A stretch of 64,000 nucleotides of DNA from Actinomadura luzonensis (GCF_022664455.2 NZ_JAKRKC020000001.1:5771001-5835000); one strand, 5' to 3'. Positions 16,191-26,252 are shown, numbered from the stretch's first letter. Translations and numbers: made by a program. The notes: generated from the sequence alone by a model not told the origin.

Positions 16191-19100
16191 CTACGAGGGC
16201 AGGCGCCCGACGCTGTACAGCACGTACGGCACCTTGCTGTAGACGCCCGCCGTGGTGCGGGCGACGTGGTTGGCGTAGTCCTTGACGGTGGTGAACTCGA
16301 CCCAGTTCATGAGGCGGCGGTCGTAGAAGTCGACGCCCCAGCTGGGCTTGTAGACCCAGCGTCCCGGATCGATGGCGTTCAGCTCGCGGTGCAGCGCCCG
16401 GTGGAAGGCCGAGCCGAAGAACCGGCGCGCGTTGGCGAAGTCGTTCGCCTTGATCAGCCTGCGGTACTCCCTCAGCTCGTCCCGGGTGAAGCCCCGCAGG
16501 ATGTCCTGAGGTCGTTGCGCGAGCCGGTTCGCGGCCGTCTCGACCGCGGCGACGGACTGGGCGTAGCGGGCCTTGATGCCGGCCGGCAGGTTGTCGGCCA
16601 GCTCGGTCCTGATGGTGATCCCGCACTTGGGGCTGGCGTTGTGGACGAGGACCGCCACGCCGCCGGCCAGCACGTAGTAGCTGTGCGCGCCGGCCACCGT
16701 CAGGTTGTGCACGCGCTGGCGGTGCGCGGTCCGCTTCTTGACCGCCTTGACCTGCACGTACGTGCCCGCCGAGGTGCGCAGCCACATGCCGGGCTCAAGG
16801 TCCTCGGCGTTCACCCACGCGCCGCGGTCGCGGACCCAGAACGGGTGCTCGTCCGTGGCGGTGATCTTGCCGGTCCGGTCTCCCTTCCTGCCGTCCGTGT
16901 CGAGGGTGATCTCGACCAGGCGCTTGTCGCCCTCGCCGGCGATCAGGCCGGTGACGGGCTCGGCCTTGGTCTCGCCGGTGGCGGTGTCGGTGGCGAGGAC
17001 CTGGTCCCCGGTCTCCACCTTGTCGATGTCCTTGGTGCTGCCGTCGGCCAGCAGGACCTTCGTGCCGGGCACGAAGCTGTTGGGCGTGCACCCGATGACG
17101 CGGGAGCCGCCGCCCAGCAGCCGGCCGAGGCCGAACGTGGCCGCGCCGACGGCCGCCCCGGTCAGCGTCTCCAGGGCGAACTCGCCCGCGTCGAAGCTGC
17201 GGCCGGGGTCCATGGCGACGCTCACGCCGTAGCCGGCCGCCGAGGCGGCCGCGCCGGCGGCGATGGCGACCGCGAGGCCGCAGGTCGCCCCGCCGGTCTC
17301 CGGGCAGAGCGCGGCCAGCGCGCCGACCCCGAGCCCGACCAGCAGCCCGGCGCCGATGGAGGCGAGCTCCCGCTTCCAGTCCATCGGCGGCGAGTAGCTG
17401 AGGTTGGCGATGGACAGGCCGGCGGCGAAGCCGTAGCGGTTGCTGGTGCCCGGCTGGAGGTTCAGGCCGAGGTCGGCGCCGGCGTCCTGCCGGGAGTCGG
17501 GCGTGAGGTACTGGTGGCTGGTGGGCAGGTAGTTGCGGTTGCCCATCTGGTAGCTGGAGGAGAGCTGGTCGTACCTCCTCGCGCCGAACCAGTACGGGTT
17601 GTAGGGCTCCTTGTAGGGGTCGGCCGAGTCGGGGGTGTCCACGCCGCTGACCGAGCCCGGCACCAGCGAGCCGAACAGGCTGTAGCCGTAGGTGGCGCGG
17701 GTGTCGCCGGTGTCCGTGGTGAGGATCTCCACGTTGCCCTGCGGGTCGTAGCCGTAGACGCTGCGCTCGGCGGCGCCGCCGTTCGCGCCGGCCTTGGCCA
17801 TGGACAGGCGCTCGTCCCACGCCGAGTACTCGAACGAGCGGGTGATCGCGCCCGCGACCTCCTCGTCCAGCACCTCGCCCGACATGCCGAGGTAGGAGTA
17901 GGTGGTCTTCTTACCGTCGTGGGCGGTGGTCGAGGCGGTGCGGCCGAGCGGGTCGTAGCTGTAGTCGGTGGCCCGGTCGACGCCGTCCACGCCGACCTGC
18001 TCGGTGCGGGTGATCTGGTCGAAGGCGTTGTAGAAGTAGGAGGCGGTGACCGTCTTGTCGTCGCCCGCGGTCACCTGCGACAGGCGGCCGGAGGGGTCGT
18101 AGGAGTACTCGGAGTAGCTCGCCAGGTCGCCGCCCCTGACCAGGCGGTTCCAGTCGTACTGGAAGTTGGTCGAGGTCCCCGCGACGTTCTGCAGGACCAC
18201 GTTGTTGTTGGCGTCGTAGCGGTACTCCTCGCTGCGCGCCTGGCCGAGGTACTCGATCCTGGTGACGCGGTCGCGCGGGTCGTAGGTGTAGTTCTTGGTC
18301 ACGTCGGGGAACAGGCACCGGAACTCGACGCACTGCACCTTGGTGTGGTCCTGGGAGACGCGCAGGTCGGCCTGGTAGGTCAGGGTGTGCTCGGCCTGCA
18401 CGGCCCCGTCGGGCTTCTTCTCCACCGAGTGCCGCAGCAGCCCGTCGAGGTAGTACTCGTAGCCGGCGACGTTGCCGTTGGACTTGGTCTCGGTCTTCCG
18501 CTCGCCGCGCGGCGTGTAGGTGTACTGGGTCAGCCTGGGGCTGGGGTCGGTCGCGCCGGCGGCGTTGCGCACCGTGGCGAGCAGGTCGCGGGCGTCGTAG
18601 GTGTAGTCGGCGACCGTCTTGTCGTGGGCGCGCCGGATCAGGCCGCCGACCTCGTTGTAGCCGTAGGCGGTGGTGTTCCGCACCGTCCCGTCGAGGCTCT
18701 CGGTGACCTTCTCCACCTGGTTGAGGTCGGTGTAGTCGAGGTCCCACTGGTCGATCGCCGCGGTCTGCGAGGTGTCGGTGATCTTCTTGAGGTTGCCGTT
18801 CGGGTCGTAGAGGTAGTCGAACGACACCGCCTGCGGGTACGGCGGCGCGGACGAGCCGCCCTGGTCGGCGTGGTGCTTGAGCTTGCCGTCGGGGTGGTAG
18901 CCCCACTCCAGCGTCCGCTGCTGGGTGCCGTCGGCGGCGGTCACCGTCCGCTGAGTCTGCTCCCCGAGGTCGTTGTAGTCGTAGCTGACGGCGACGCCGA
19001 ACGGGTCGACCGACTTCTTGATCCACCCGTTGTCGTAGTACTCGGTGCGGCTGACGATCCGGCCCCGGTGGTCCGGGTTCGGGGTGTGGGCGGGGTCGGG

Positions 19101-22100
19101 CGGCGGCAGCGCCACCGACGTCAGGCGCGAGGCCGCGTCGTAGGTGTACTGGACGCTCTGCGGCGTGCGGTACGGGTAGTCCGGCCCGCTCTGGTCGTCG
19201 TCCTCGTCGAACGGGAAGACCTGCTCGACGGCCCGGTTCAGCTTGTCGTAGCGGATCTCGGTGAGGAAGTCGTCCGCGTCGTCGGCGGTCGCCACGCCGC
19301 GCGGGGTGATGGTCCTGGTCCGGTTGCCGGCCTGGTCGTAGGTGAAGCGGTGGATCGTCTCCTTGACGGCGCCGTCCGTCACCTCGTGCGGGGCGCGGGT
19401 CTCGACCACCTTGCCGCGCGCGTCGTACACGGTGGTGGAGACCGTGCCGTTCTGGTCGGTGGAGGTGGTCTGCAGGCCGTCGCGGTCGTAGCCGGCGCTC
19501 GTGGTGTACCCGCCGGCGTCGGTGACCGCCGTCACCCGGTGGTCGTGGTCGTAGCTGAACTTGGCCGTGTAGTCGAGCGGGTCGGGGGTGGCGTTCTTGC
19601 GGGGGTCGATGATCCAGGTGAGGTTGCCGGCGGTGTCGTAGAGGTACCTGCTCTGGTAGCCCTTGGCGTCGGTCACGGCGGTGAGCCGGTAGACCTCGTC
19701 GTAGGTCTTGGTGGTGACGAAGTCGCCCGCGGCGGCGCTGGCGTTGCCGTTGGGCTCGGTGATCGTCAGCCGGTTGCCGACCTTGTCGTAGGTGAAGGAG
19801 GTCCTGCGCTCGGGGGCGTCGCTCTGGTCGTCCTTGGGTTCGAGCGAGGCGGTGACCTGGTCGTTGGCGTCGTAGACGGTGGTCGTGACGGCGCCGTTGG
19901 GCGCGGTGGCCTTGGTGACGTTGTCGTTGGCGTCGTAGACGGGCGCGGGCGTGACGATGTTCTTGCCGGCCGCGCGGTCCTTCTGCACGGTGCTGGTCAA
20001 GGGCCGGCCGAACAGGTCGTACGAGCGCCGGCTCGCCGTGCCCAGCGGGTTGGTGACCGTCAGCGGCAGGCCCCGCCAGTCGTAGCTGAGGTGCGTGGCG
20101 TCGCCGTTGGCGTCGGTGATGAGCTGCGGCTGGCCGGTCGCGTCGTAGTCGCCGAACGCGGTGGCGTTGCCGTTCGCGTCGGTGGCCTGGGTGACCTGGC
20201 CGTAGACGTCGTAGGCGTACCTGGTGGTGTAGTCGCCCGGGGTGTCGGTGGTGTTGCCGACCGGGTCGGTGACCGCCGTCAGGTTGCCCCACGGGTCGTA
20301 GGCGAAGGTGAAGCGGCGGCCCTCCGGGCTGGTCTCGGCCGTCAGGTCGGCGATGTGCCCGCCGAACCCGCTCTGGTACGTGTACGTCGTGGCCGGGGTG
20401 CCGTTGCGGTTCGCCTCCGCGTCGCGCACCCACAGCCGGTCGCCGGTGAGCGGGTCGTAGCCGGAGGTGGTGACGGCGCCGTTGGGCTCCTCCTCGCGGA
20501 TCACGTTGTGGTCGGCGTCCCAGCCGAGGTTCGTGACCTGGCTCCTGGCGTCGGTGATGCGGACCGGCCGCCCGAACGCGTCCAGGTGGTAGGCGGTGGC
20601 GTGGTTCTCCGCGTCGGTGACGGTGGTGTCGAGGGTGGCGCCGGTCGCGCCGTCGGGGTCGACGTAGCCGAACGCGGTGACGCCGCCGAGCCGGTCGGTG
20701 ACGGTCTTGGCCGACCAGTGGAACTTCGGGTCGTCGCCGGCCTGCGGGTAGTAGTAGGCGAGGGCGGTGCCGTGGCCGCGCGGGTCGGTGACCTCGACGA
20801 GCTTGGCGTTCTTGGTGCCCTGCGTCATGTCGTAGGTGAAGCGGAACGCCTTGGCGCCGTCGTGGCCGTCGCCGTCGATCAGCTTGGCCATCAGGCCCCA
20901 GCTCGTGTACAGGAAGGTGAGCTTGCGGCCCTCGATGTCGGTGACGGACTTGACCCGGTCGATGATGTTGGGGTTGACCAGGTTCGCCCAGTAGACCTCC
21001 TCGCCCTGGTCGTTGATCCAGGTGTAGTTCTCGCCCTTCTGGTAGTACTCGACGGTCAGCGTCTGCCGGCCGGCCGGGTCGGTGATGTAGCGCAGGAACT
21101 TCACCGGCTTGTTGTTCGACCTGCGGGAGGCGTAGGTGAACGACGCCGTGTTGACCATGCCGTTGCGGTCCTGCGTCGCCGACAGGTAGCCGTCGCAGTC
21201 GAAGTAGAACTGGGTGCGGTCGGGCTGGGTCATCACCCACGCCCGCGACTCCTCGGTCTTCGGGCCGCAGCTCACCAGGCGCTGCAGGTACAGGTGGACG
21301 CCCTTCGGGCTGATCCACTCCGCCGCCTCGTCGTCCCAGGTGAAGGTGTGGCCGGTGCCGTCCCCGTCGGTCATGGTGACCGTGGTCGGGTTCGGGTTGG
21401 GGTGGAAGTCGAGCGGCGAGCCGAGCCGCATCGGCATGGACGCCTGCAGCGACCAGCCGAACCCCATCGAGCTGTTCGAGGTGTCCTTGGAGTTGTAGGC
21501 GAGGTTGACGAGGGTGGCGAAGTCGCCGCGCGAGGGGTGCAGCCAGGGGTTGTAGGTCCAGACGGCGTTGCCCGAGTACAGGTTGTTGCGCACCACGCCG
21601 CCCGCGCCGGTGTCGCGGCCCGCGTACTCGTAGAACCGCTCCAGGCCGAGCTGGTCGGAGGTCGGCTTGTCCACCGCCACCGACTGGGTCAGCGACGGGA
21701 TGCCCTCGGCGGCCGACAGCCAGGCGTTCGTGGTCCTGTTGTAGAGGTCGGACTGCAGCAGGTAGCTCGTGCGCTTGTTGCTCTCGTCGGCCGTCACCGG
21801 GGCCTTGACCTGCGCCTGTACGGTGACCGACGCGCCGGGCGCGAGGTCCTTCGGCAGCGCGGTCCTCACCTGGTTCGCGGCCGTGGTCACGTCGGTGCCG
21901 TCGGGCAGCGCCCAGCGGTACGACAGCACGTAGTCCGCCGCCTTCCACGTCGCCGCCGTGGTGTTGGTGAGCGTCACCTCGGTGGCGCTCTGGCCGCCCT
22001 CGGCCATCCGCAGCGCGGTGTCCGGCGCGTAGTAGGTGTCGTCGGTGGTCTTCTCCAGGTACGTGACCCGGAGCTGCGGCCGGAGCTGCGGCTCGGCCGC

Positions 22101-24935
22101 CTCGTCGGACAGGAACAGGGTCCGCTCGGCGGGCGTGGTCTCGTTGGCCAGCTTGACCATCACCCCGTGGTTGCCGGACGGGGTCGCGACCCAGCTCTGC
22201 GCGAGGGCCGTGGCGGTGAAGCTGCGCCGGTAGGGGTCGTTGCTGAGCCCGGCGTAGCTGCCGGCGACCGTGGCCGCGTAGTCGCCGCCGGCCGTCGTCC
22301 ACGCCTTGGCCGAGGTCGCCTTGTTCCAGGTGGCGCTCTTCTCGTCGAAGTCGGTGGCGAGGCCGCGCAGCTCGTACGTGGCCGCCGCCGACCCGATCAT
22401 GGTCACTTCCCACAGGTCGAGCTGCGCGTCGAGCACGCGGGCGGCCTGCGGGACGGCGGAGACGCCGGGGAACTTCAGCACGGCCCGGGTGGTGCCGTAC
22501 GTGCCGGAGTTGTTGCCCACCGACAGCCACGGCGCGCCGGCCAGCGCGTCCTGGTTGACGTCCGGCTGGCCGCTCGCCAGCGTCGTGTCCGCCGTGCCGC
22601 CCTGGAACACCTTGACGGTCCGGCCGGCCTTCGGCAGCGCGGCGATCTCCGTCGGGCCGGGGACGAGCTGCCCGTCCTTGGTCTTCACCGCGACCATGTA
22701 GTAGTAGACCTGGCCGAACGGGTCGGTGGAGTCGGCCGGGGTCGGCTTGGCGGTCGAGTCGGCGAACGACGTGGTGCCCGCCGGCACCGGCGCGACCAGC
22801 GTGGCCGCCGACGGGGTGAAGGTCTGGTAGACGCTCCGGTGGACCTGGTACTCGGCGAGGTCGTCCGCGGCCGCGTCCGACGGGTCCCGGTACGCGGGCC
22901 AGGTCAGCTCCGCGCCGGAGGCGTGGATGGTGGCGGGCGGGTCGACGTTCACGCCCTGGCGGCCGTAGGTCAGCACCAGGCGCGGGTAGGTCGCGGTCTC
23001 GCCGCCGTAGGAGTAGAGGCTGCCCTCGTAGCGCACGCCGCCCTTGTTGAGGGTCTCGTCGGCGGCCTTGAGCACGAAGCCGTGGTTCTGCGTGGTGCCG
23101 TCGAGCCACGACTGGACGATGGAGCGCACCGCGAACGAGTGCCACTGGCTGCCGTTCGCCCCGGCGGGCCGGACCTGGGTGGCGTCCTTGGTCAGCCGCA
23201 CGGCGTCGGCGATCACCGCGGTCGAGGCCGAGGCCGGGCCGTCGCCGAGGACGACCTTGCCGGCGGTGCCCGCCACGAACGGGTGGGTGCCCAGCGTCTT
23301 CCACACGCCGTTCGTGGTGGCGGAGGCGTACTGGCTGACCGCGTAGGTCTTGCTGCCGCCGTTGTAGGTGACGGTGTACGGCGCGGCCGTGGAGCGGTCG
23401 GACGCCTCCACGTAGTGGACGTCCACCCGGTAGTCGCCGTCCTCGGTGAGGCGCGGGGTCCAGGTGTAGCGGTCGCCGGCCACCGTGTCCTTGTTGTACA
23501 GGTAGTCGCCGCCCACGGCGGCGGCCGCCAGCGAGCTGGTGGACACCGGCCAGGCGCCGGTCGCCGCGGTGCGGCCCGCGTCGCCGTCGTCCACGACCTC
23601 GGTGTTGCCGCCCAGCTCGCCGGTCAGGTTCTTGGCCGTGTTCCAGGTGGCGGTGGTCTCGTCCCAGGCGGCGGTGGCGCGGTGCGCCTCCAGCGTGACG
23701 GTGTTGCTGGTCCCGGTGCTGGTCGGGAGGTCCTGGTCGTAGTAGACCTGGAGCTGCGCCGAGTCGATCCTGGTGCCGGACGGCACCCCGGGCAGCGGGA
23801 ACTTCAGCAGCGCCCTGGACACCCCGCTGGACGACGTGCCGGTGGACAGCCGCCAGCTCCCCTCGTAGTTCGTGTCCGGGGAGTCGGAGACGATCATGGT
23901 GTCCTGCGAGACGCTGGGCGTCGGCGAGATCCTGATCGTCGGGTCGATGACCACGGGGTACCGGCGGGCCGGGTCCGTCAGCCAGGCGCGGTCGGCGGTC
24001 ACCGTGATCCGCAGCAGGCCCGCCGCGGCGTCCCAGGTCATGGCCTGCGACACCTTGGGGCTGTAGGTCTTGCCGTACGGCGAGGCGGCGTCGTCGCGGG
24101 CGTCGGTCATGTACGGCCTGGGGATCTCCATGACCGGCTTACCGTCGAAGTCGCCGCGGTAGAGCGCGATCGAGCCGTCCGGCCGCTGCCAGGCCCGCAG
24201 GCCGTCCGTCCTCAGGGTGAAGGCGTAGGTGGCCGGCCCGGCGGGCGGGGCGTCGAGGACGATCTGCTCCTTCGCGCCCTCCGGGGTCACCCGGTAGGCC
24301 AGCCGGGCGCCGCCCCCGTCGTAGGAGTAGGTGGCGGTGTTGTCCTTGACCTGCGGCTTGCCGTGCTTGACGCCGTTCGCGCCGAGAGTGACGGACACGT
24401 CGTCCAGCTCGACGCGGAGCAGCGCGTCCGGGTCGGCGCCGAAGAAGCTCCGGTAGACGTTGCGCTGGTTGCCGTAGGCGAAGCCGGACCGGTCGGTGGG
24501 GGTGAGGTCGGTGACGATCGGCTGCCATTTGCCGGATTTATCGCGATAATTCAGGAGCCCTGCGGAGACCTCCTCCTGGCGCCGGCCGTCCTCCAGCAGG
24601 AACGTGCGGGAGTGCGCGCCGCGCGCCTCGGCCAGCTCCTTGACCCGCTTGGCGGGCGGGAGCCGCCGCGCCGCGGGCTCCTGGTCGCGCCGGGGCACCG
24701 CCTGCACGCCGAGGTCGCGCGGCTCGGGCGTGCCGCCGCCGGTCAGCCAGTCCTGCAGGTCCTCCAGCCAGCCGCGCTCGCTGTCCGGCTGCCAGCCGCC
24801 GCGCGCGTCGCCGGGTTCGGACGGGCCCGGCGTCGCCGCCAGGACGGGGAGCTGCGGGCCGCCCAGCGCGACCGCGAGCACCAGCGTCCCGGCCAGTAAT
24901 CGCCGGGTCCGCCGTGTCGTACTGCGTCTTGCCAC
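16191..24935 (-). CDS. Secreted RHS/YD-repeat polymorphic toxin with Hint domain and nuclease-like C-terminus
   Basis: A 2914-residue protein. GTG at 24935 with GGAGGA seven bases upstream begins a signal peptide (RR-rich, then hydrophobic to VLA). Approximate layout: DNRLRE domain 1 (330-650) with a golvesin-like beta domain inserted at 460-580; an Fn3-like segment (660-750); DNRLRE domain 2 (770-970); Ig-like (970-1100); RHS/YD repeats (1190-2440) ending in NPYWFGARRYDQLSSSYQMG; a Hint domain from Cys2616 (CTPNSFVPGTKVLLADG) to His2765-Asn2766, which should release the last 148 residues. The toxin has GVDFYD (Asp2869) and WVEFTT (Glu2880, Thr2882), like a PD-(D/E)xK nuclease with Thr for Lys. 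Nuclease activity is inferred. Confidence 0.9.
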   Translation of the reverse strand: MARRSTTRRTRRLLAGTLVLAVALGGPQLPVLAATPGPSEPGDARGGWQPDSERGWLEDLQDWLTGGGTPEPRDLGVQAVPRRDQEPAARRLPPAKRVKELAEARGAHSRTFLLEDGRRQEEVSAGLLNYRDKSGKWQPIVTDLTPTDRSGFAYGNQRNVYRSFFGADPDALLRVELDDVSVTLGANGVKHGKPQVKDNTATYSYDGGGARLAYRVTPEGAKEQIVLDAPPAGPATYAFTLRTDGLRAWQRPDGSIALYRGDFDGKPVMEIPRPYMTDARDDAASPYGKTYSPKVSQAMTWDAAAGLLRITVTADRAWLTDPARRYPVVIDPTIRISPTPSVSQDTMIVSDSPDTNYEGSWRLSTGTSSSGVSRALLKFPLPGVPSGTRIDSAQLQVYYDQDLPTSTGTSNTVTLEAHRATAAWDETTATWNTAKNLTGELGGNTEVVDDGDAGRTAATGAWPVSTSSLAAAAVGGDYLYNKDTVAGDRYTWTPRLTEDGDYRVDVHYVEASDRSTAAPYTVTYNGGSKTYAVSQYASATTNGVWKTLGTHPFVAGTAGKVVLGDGPASASTAVIADAVRLTKDATQVRPAGANGSQWHSFAVRSIVQSWLDGTTQNHGFVLKAADETLNKGGVRYEGSLYSYGGETATYPRLVLTYGRQGVNVDPPATIHASGAELTWPAYRDPSDAAADDLAEYQVHRSVYQTFTPSAATLVAPVPAGTTSFADSTAKPTPADSTDPFGQVYYYMVAVKTKDGQLVPGPTEIAALPKAGRTVKVFQGGTADTTLASGQPDVNQDALAGAPWLSVGNNSGTYGTTRAVLKFPGVSAVPQAARVLDAQLDLWEVTMIGSAAATYELRGLATDFDEKSATWNKATSAKAWTTAGGDYAATVAGSYAGLSNDPYRRSFTATALAQSWVATPSGNHGVMVKLANETTPAERTLFLSDEAAEPQLRPQLRVTYLEKTTDDTYYAPDTALRMAEGGQSATEVTLTNTTAATWKAADYVLSYRWALPDGTDVTTAANQVRTALPKDLAPGASVTVQAQVKAPVTADESNKRTSYLLQSDLYNRTTNAWLSAAEGIPSLTQSVAVDKPTSDQLGLERFYEYAGRDTGAGGVVRNNLYSGNAVWTYNPWLHPSRGDFATLVNLAYNSKDTSNSSMGFGWSLQASMPMRLGSPLDFHPNPNPTTVTMTDGDGTGHTFTWDDEAAEWISPKGVHLYLQRLVSCGPKTEESRAWVMTQPDRTQFYFDCDGYLSATQDRNGMVNTASFTYASRRSNNKPVKFLRYITDPAGRQTLTVEYYQKGENYTWINDQGEEVYWANLVNPNIIDRVKSVTDIEGRKLTFLYTSWGLMAKLIDGDGHDGAKAFRFTYDMTQGTKNAKLVEVTDPRGHGTALAYYYPQAGDDPKFHWSAKTVTDRLGGVTAFGYVDPDGATGATLDTTVTDAENHATAYHLDAFGRPVRITDARSQVTNLGWDADHNVIREEEPNGAVTTSGYDPLTGDRLWVRDAEANRNGTPATTYTYQSGFGGHIADLTAETSPEGRRFTFAYDPWGNLTAVTDPVGNTTDTPGDYTTRYAYDVYGQVTQATDANGNATAFGDYDATGQPQLITDANGDATHLSYDWRGLPLTVTNPLGTASRRSYDLFGRPLTSTVQKDRAAGKNIVTPAPVYDANDNVTKATAPNGAVTTTVYDANDQVTASLEPKDDQSDAPERRTSFTYDKVGNRLTITEPNGNASAAAGDFVTTKTYDEVYRLTAVTDAKGYQSRYLYDTAGNLTWIIDPRKNATPDPLDYTAKFSYDHDHRVTAVTDAGGYTTSAGYDRDGLQTTSTDQNGTVSTTVYDARGKVVETRAPHEVTDGAVKETIHRFTYDQAGNRTRTITPRGVATADDADDFLTEIRYDKLNRAVEQVFPFDEDDDQSGPDYPYRTPQSVQYTYDAASRLTSVALPPPDPAHTPNPDHRGRIVSRTEYYDNGWIKKSVDPFGVAVSYDYNDLGEQTQRTVTAADGTQQRTLEWGYHPDGKLKHHADQGGSSAPPYPQAVSFDYLYDPNGNLKKITDTSQTAAIDQWDLDYTDLNQVEKVTESLDGTVRNTTAYGYNEVGGLIRRAHDKTVADYTYDARDLLATVRNAAGATDPSPRLTQYTYTPRGERKTETKSNGNVAGYEYYLDGLLRHSVEKKPDGAVQAEHTLTYQADLRVSQDHTKVQCVEFRCLFPDVTKNYTYDPRDRVTRIEYLGQARSEEYRYDANNNVVLQNVAGTSTNFQYDWNRLVRGGDLASYSEYSYDPSGRLSQVTAGDDKTVTASYFYNAFDQITRTEQVGVDGVDRATDYSYDPLGRTASTTAHDGKKTTYSYLGMSGEVLDEEVAGAITRSFEYSAWDERLSMAKAGANGGAAERSVYGYDPQGNVEILTTDTGDTRATYGYSLFGSLVPGSVSGVDTPDSADPYKEPYNPYWFGARRYDQLSSSYQMGNRNYLPTSHQYLTPDSRQDAGADLGLNLQPGTSNRYGFAAGLSIANLSYSPPMDWKRELASIGAGLLVGLGVGALAALCPETGGATCGLAVAIAAGAAASAAGYGVSVAMDPGRSFDAGEFALETLTGAAVGAATFGLGRLLGGGSRVIGCTPNSFVPGTKVLLADGSTKDIDKVETGDQVLATDTATGETKAEPVTGLIAGEGDKRLVEITLDTDGRKGDRTGKITATDEHPFWVRDRGAWVNAEDLEPGMWLRTSAGTYVQVKAVKKRTAHRQRVHNLTVAGAHSYYVLAGGVAVLVHNASPKCGITIRTELADNLPAGIKARYAQSVAAVETAANRLAQRPQDILRGFTRDELREYRRLIKANDFANARRFFGSAFHRALHRELNAIDPGRWVYKPSWGVDFYDRRLMNWVEFTTVKDYANHVARTTAGVYSKVPYVLYSVGRLPS

Positions 24936-25086
24936 GGGAATTCCTCCGGGGTTCTCTGCTACGGGAAAAAGGCATTGCCGGAGCACACCGCGGACATGGC
25001 GAAAAAACGCCGCGGCGTTGGCGAAGAGCATGCGGAAATAGGCGGGGCGAGGGCGGCGAGAGCCCTCACGGGTGCATACGACGGAG

Positions 25087-25115
25087 ATGGTCAGCCGGTC
25101 ACAATTCTTTGTCAA
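25087..25115 (-). promoter_or_regulatory. Putative promoter of the RHS toxin gene
   Basis: On the minus strand TTGACA (25110-25115) is a perfect -35 box. It is followed after 17 bases by GACCAT (25087-25092), a weak -10. This leaves a leader of about 145 bases before the GTG. Apart from this and the hairpin at 25318, nothing coding is seen in the 487-base gap between 24936 and 25422. Confidence 0.45.
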
Positions 25116-25317
25116 CCCCCGCTGAATCTTCCCCGCGGCAGGCTCTCATCTCCGATCTGAGCTGGCCCTACTTTGGAACAGATCACAGGGCGTAGGCCGC
25201 CCGACAGCGCATCGTGCGCAAAACCCGAAAAGCCGCCGCACGGGAACCGGGCAGGTCAGGGATTTTTCCGGGCGATCGGGCGCGGCGAAACCCTGGAGAT
25301 ATTCACAACAAACTTAC

Positions 25318-25370
25318 AGCCTTTCTGGGCGGGCCTCCTGCCGGGTGATTCGCGCCCAGCCCGAAAGGCT
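25318..25370 (-). terminator. Terminator-like hairpin after the TauE/SafE gene
   Basis: AGCCTTTC and GAAAGGCT are perfect 8-bp arms with further GC pairing inside. On the minus strand the hairpin lies about 50 bases after the stop and is followed by the T-rich GTAAGTTTGTTG. Confidence 0.55.
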
Positions 25371-25422
25371 CTTGCCAACGGCGTCGCGGGCGTTCACACT
25401 CATTCGCCCCGGCGCGGGGGCC

Positions 25423-26154
25423 TCAGAGCCGGCCGATCACGTTCTGCGCGACCAGCGCCAGCGCGGACAGGGCCGCCACCGCGAGGACGGCCCCCCGAGC
25501 CCGGCCGCCGTCCAGGTAACGGCGCAGCGGCCCGGACGCCAGGAACCCCAGCGCCATGGGGACGATCAGGAACGCCCCGGTGCCCAGCGCCCGCCCCGGC
25601 AGCTCGCCCACGACGGCCAGGATCACGAGCGACTGGGCGGCGCTGAGGAAGAAGAACATGGCGAGCGTGGCCCGGATCTGCGGCCCCCTGGCCGACTGGT
25701 AGACCAGCGCGATGGGCGGCCCGCCGATGCCCGTGGCGGTGCCGGTCACGCCCGACACGAACCCCGCCGAGGTGATGGTGACGCCGTTGCGCGGCACGCT
25801 CAGCGCCCGCGCGGTGAGCGCCACCGCGACCAGCACCATGGCCGCCACGAGCAACCCCCGCACCTGGACCGACACGTAGACGACGACGAGCGCGCCGAGC
25901 ACGCTCCCGGGGATCCTCCCCAGCACCGCGAACCCCAGCCCCGGCCAGTCCACCTTCCGCCACTCGGCGACCAGGGTGAGCAGCGGCAGCGTCATGTTGA
26001 CCACCTGGATGGCGCCCGGCATGAGGTCCGGCTCCAGCATCGTGAGCACGGGCGCCGCCACCAGCCCGAGCCCGAATCCCACCCCGCCCTGCACGATCGC
26101 CCCGACAAATACCGCCAAACCACCGATTACCAGTACCAACGCCGCATCAGTCAC
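25423..26154 (-). CDS. TauE/SafE (TSUP) family membrane transporter
   Basis: A 243-residue polytopic membrane protein with about eight hydrophobic segments. VGAIVQGGVGFGLGLVAAPVL in the first pair and SGVTGTATGIGGPPIALVYQ in the middle are the two repeat signatures of the sulfite exporter TauE/SafE family. Family members export sulfur-containing or organic anions; the substrate here is unknown. It is divergent from metallopeptidase copy 4, with 98 bases between the starts. Confidence 0.88.
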   Translation of the reverse strand: MTDAALVLVIGGLAVFVGAIVQGGVGFGLGLVAAPVLTMLEPDLMPGAIQVVNMTLPLLTLVAEWRKVDWPGLGFAVLGRIPGSVLGALVVVYVSVQVRGLLVAAMVLVAVALTARALSVPRNGVTITSAGFVSGVTGTATGIGGPPIALVYQSARGPQIRATLAMFFFLSAAQSLVILAVVGELPGRALGTGAFLIVPMALGFLASGPLRRYLDGGRARGAVLAVAALSALALVAQNVIGRL

Positions 26155-26252
26155 AGAGGAGAGCTAACCATCTCCATGCTTCGGCCTCGTCCCAACCATG
26201 GCCGCGACCGCCGCTCGCCCTGGCGCGCCGGCGCTCGGTTAAGCTGCCGGTC

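Noticed and set aside
15042..24899. A 3285-residue open frame on the plus strand opposite the RHS gene
   Set aside because: It is an antisense shadow caused by high GC content and the repetitive YD codons. Its translation is Val/Gly/Arg-rich with no domain, and it also crosses the pentapeptide gene on the other strand.
16191..24935. YD repeats as a DNA-level satellite or mobile-element array
   Set aside because: The repeats are at protein level and diverged in sequence, as expected for RHS proteins. No transposase or integrase lies nearby.
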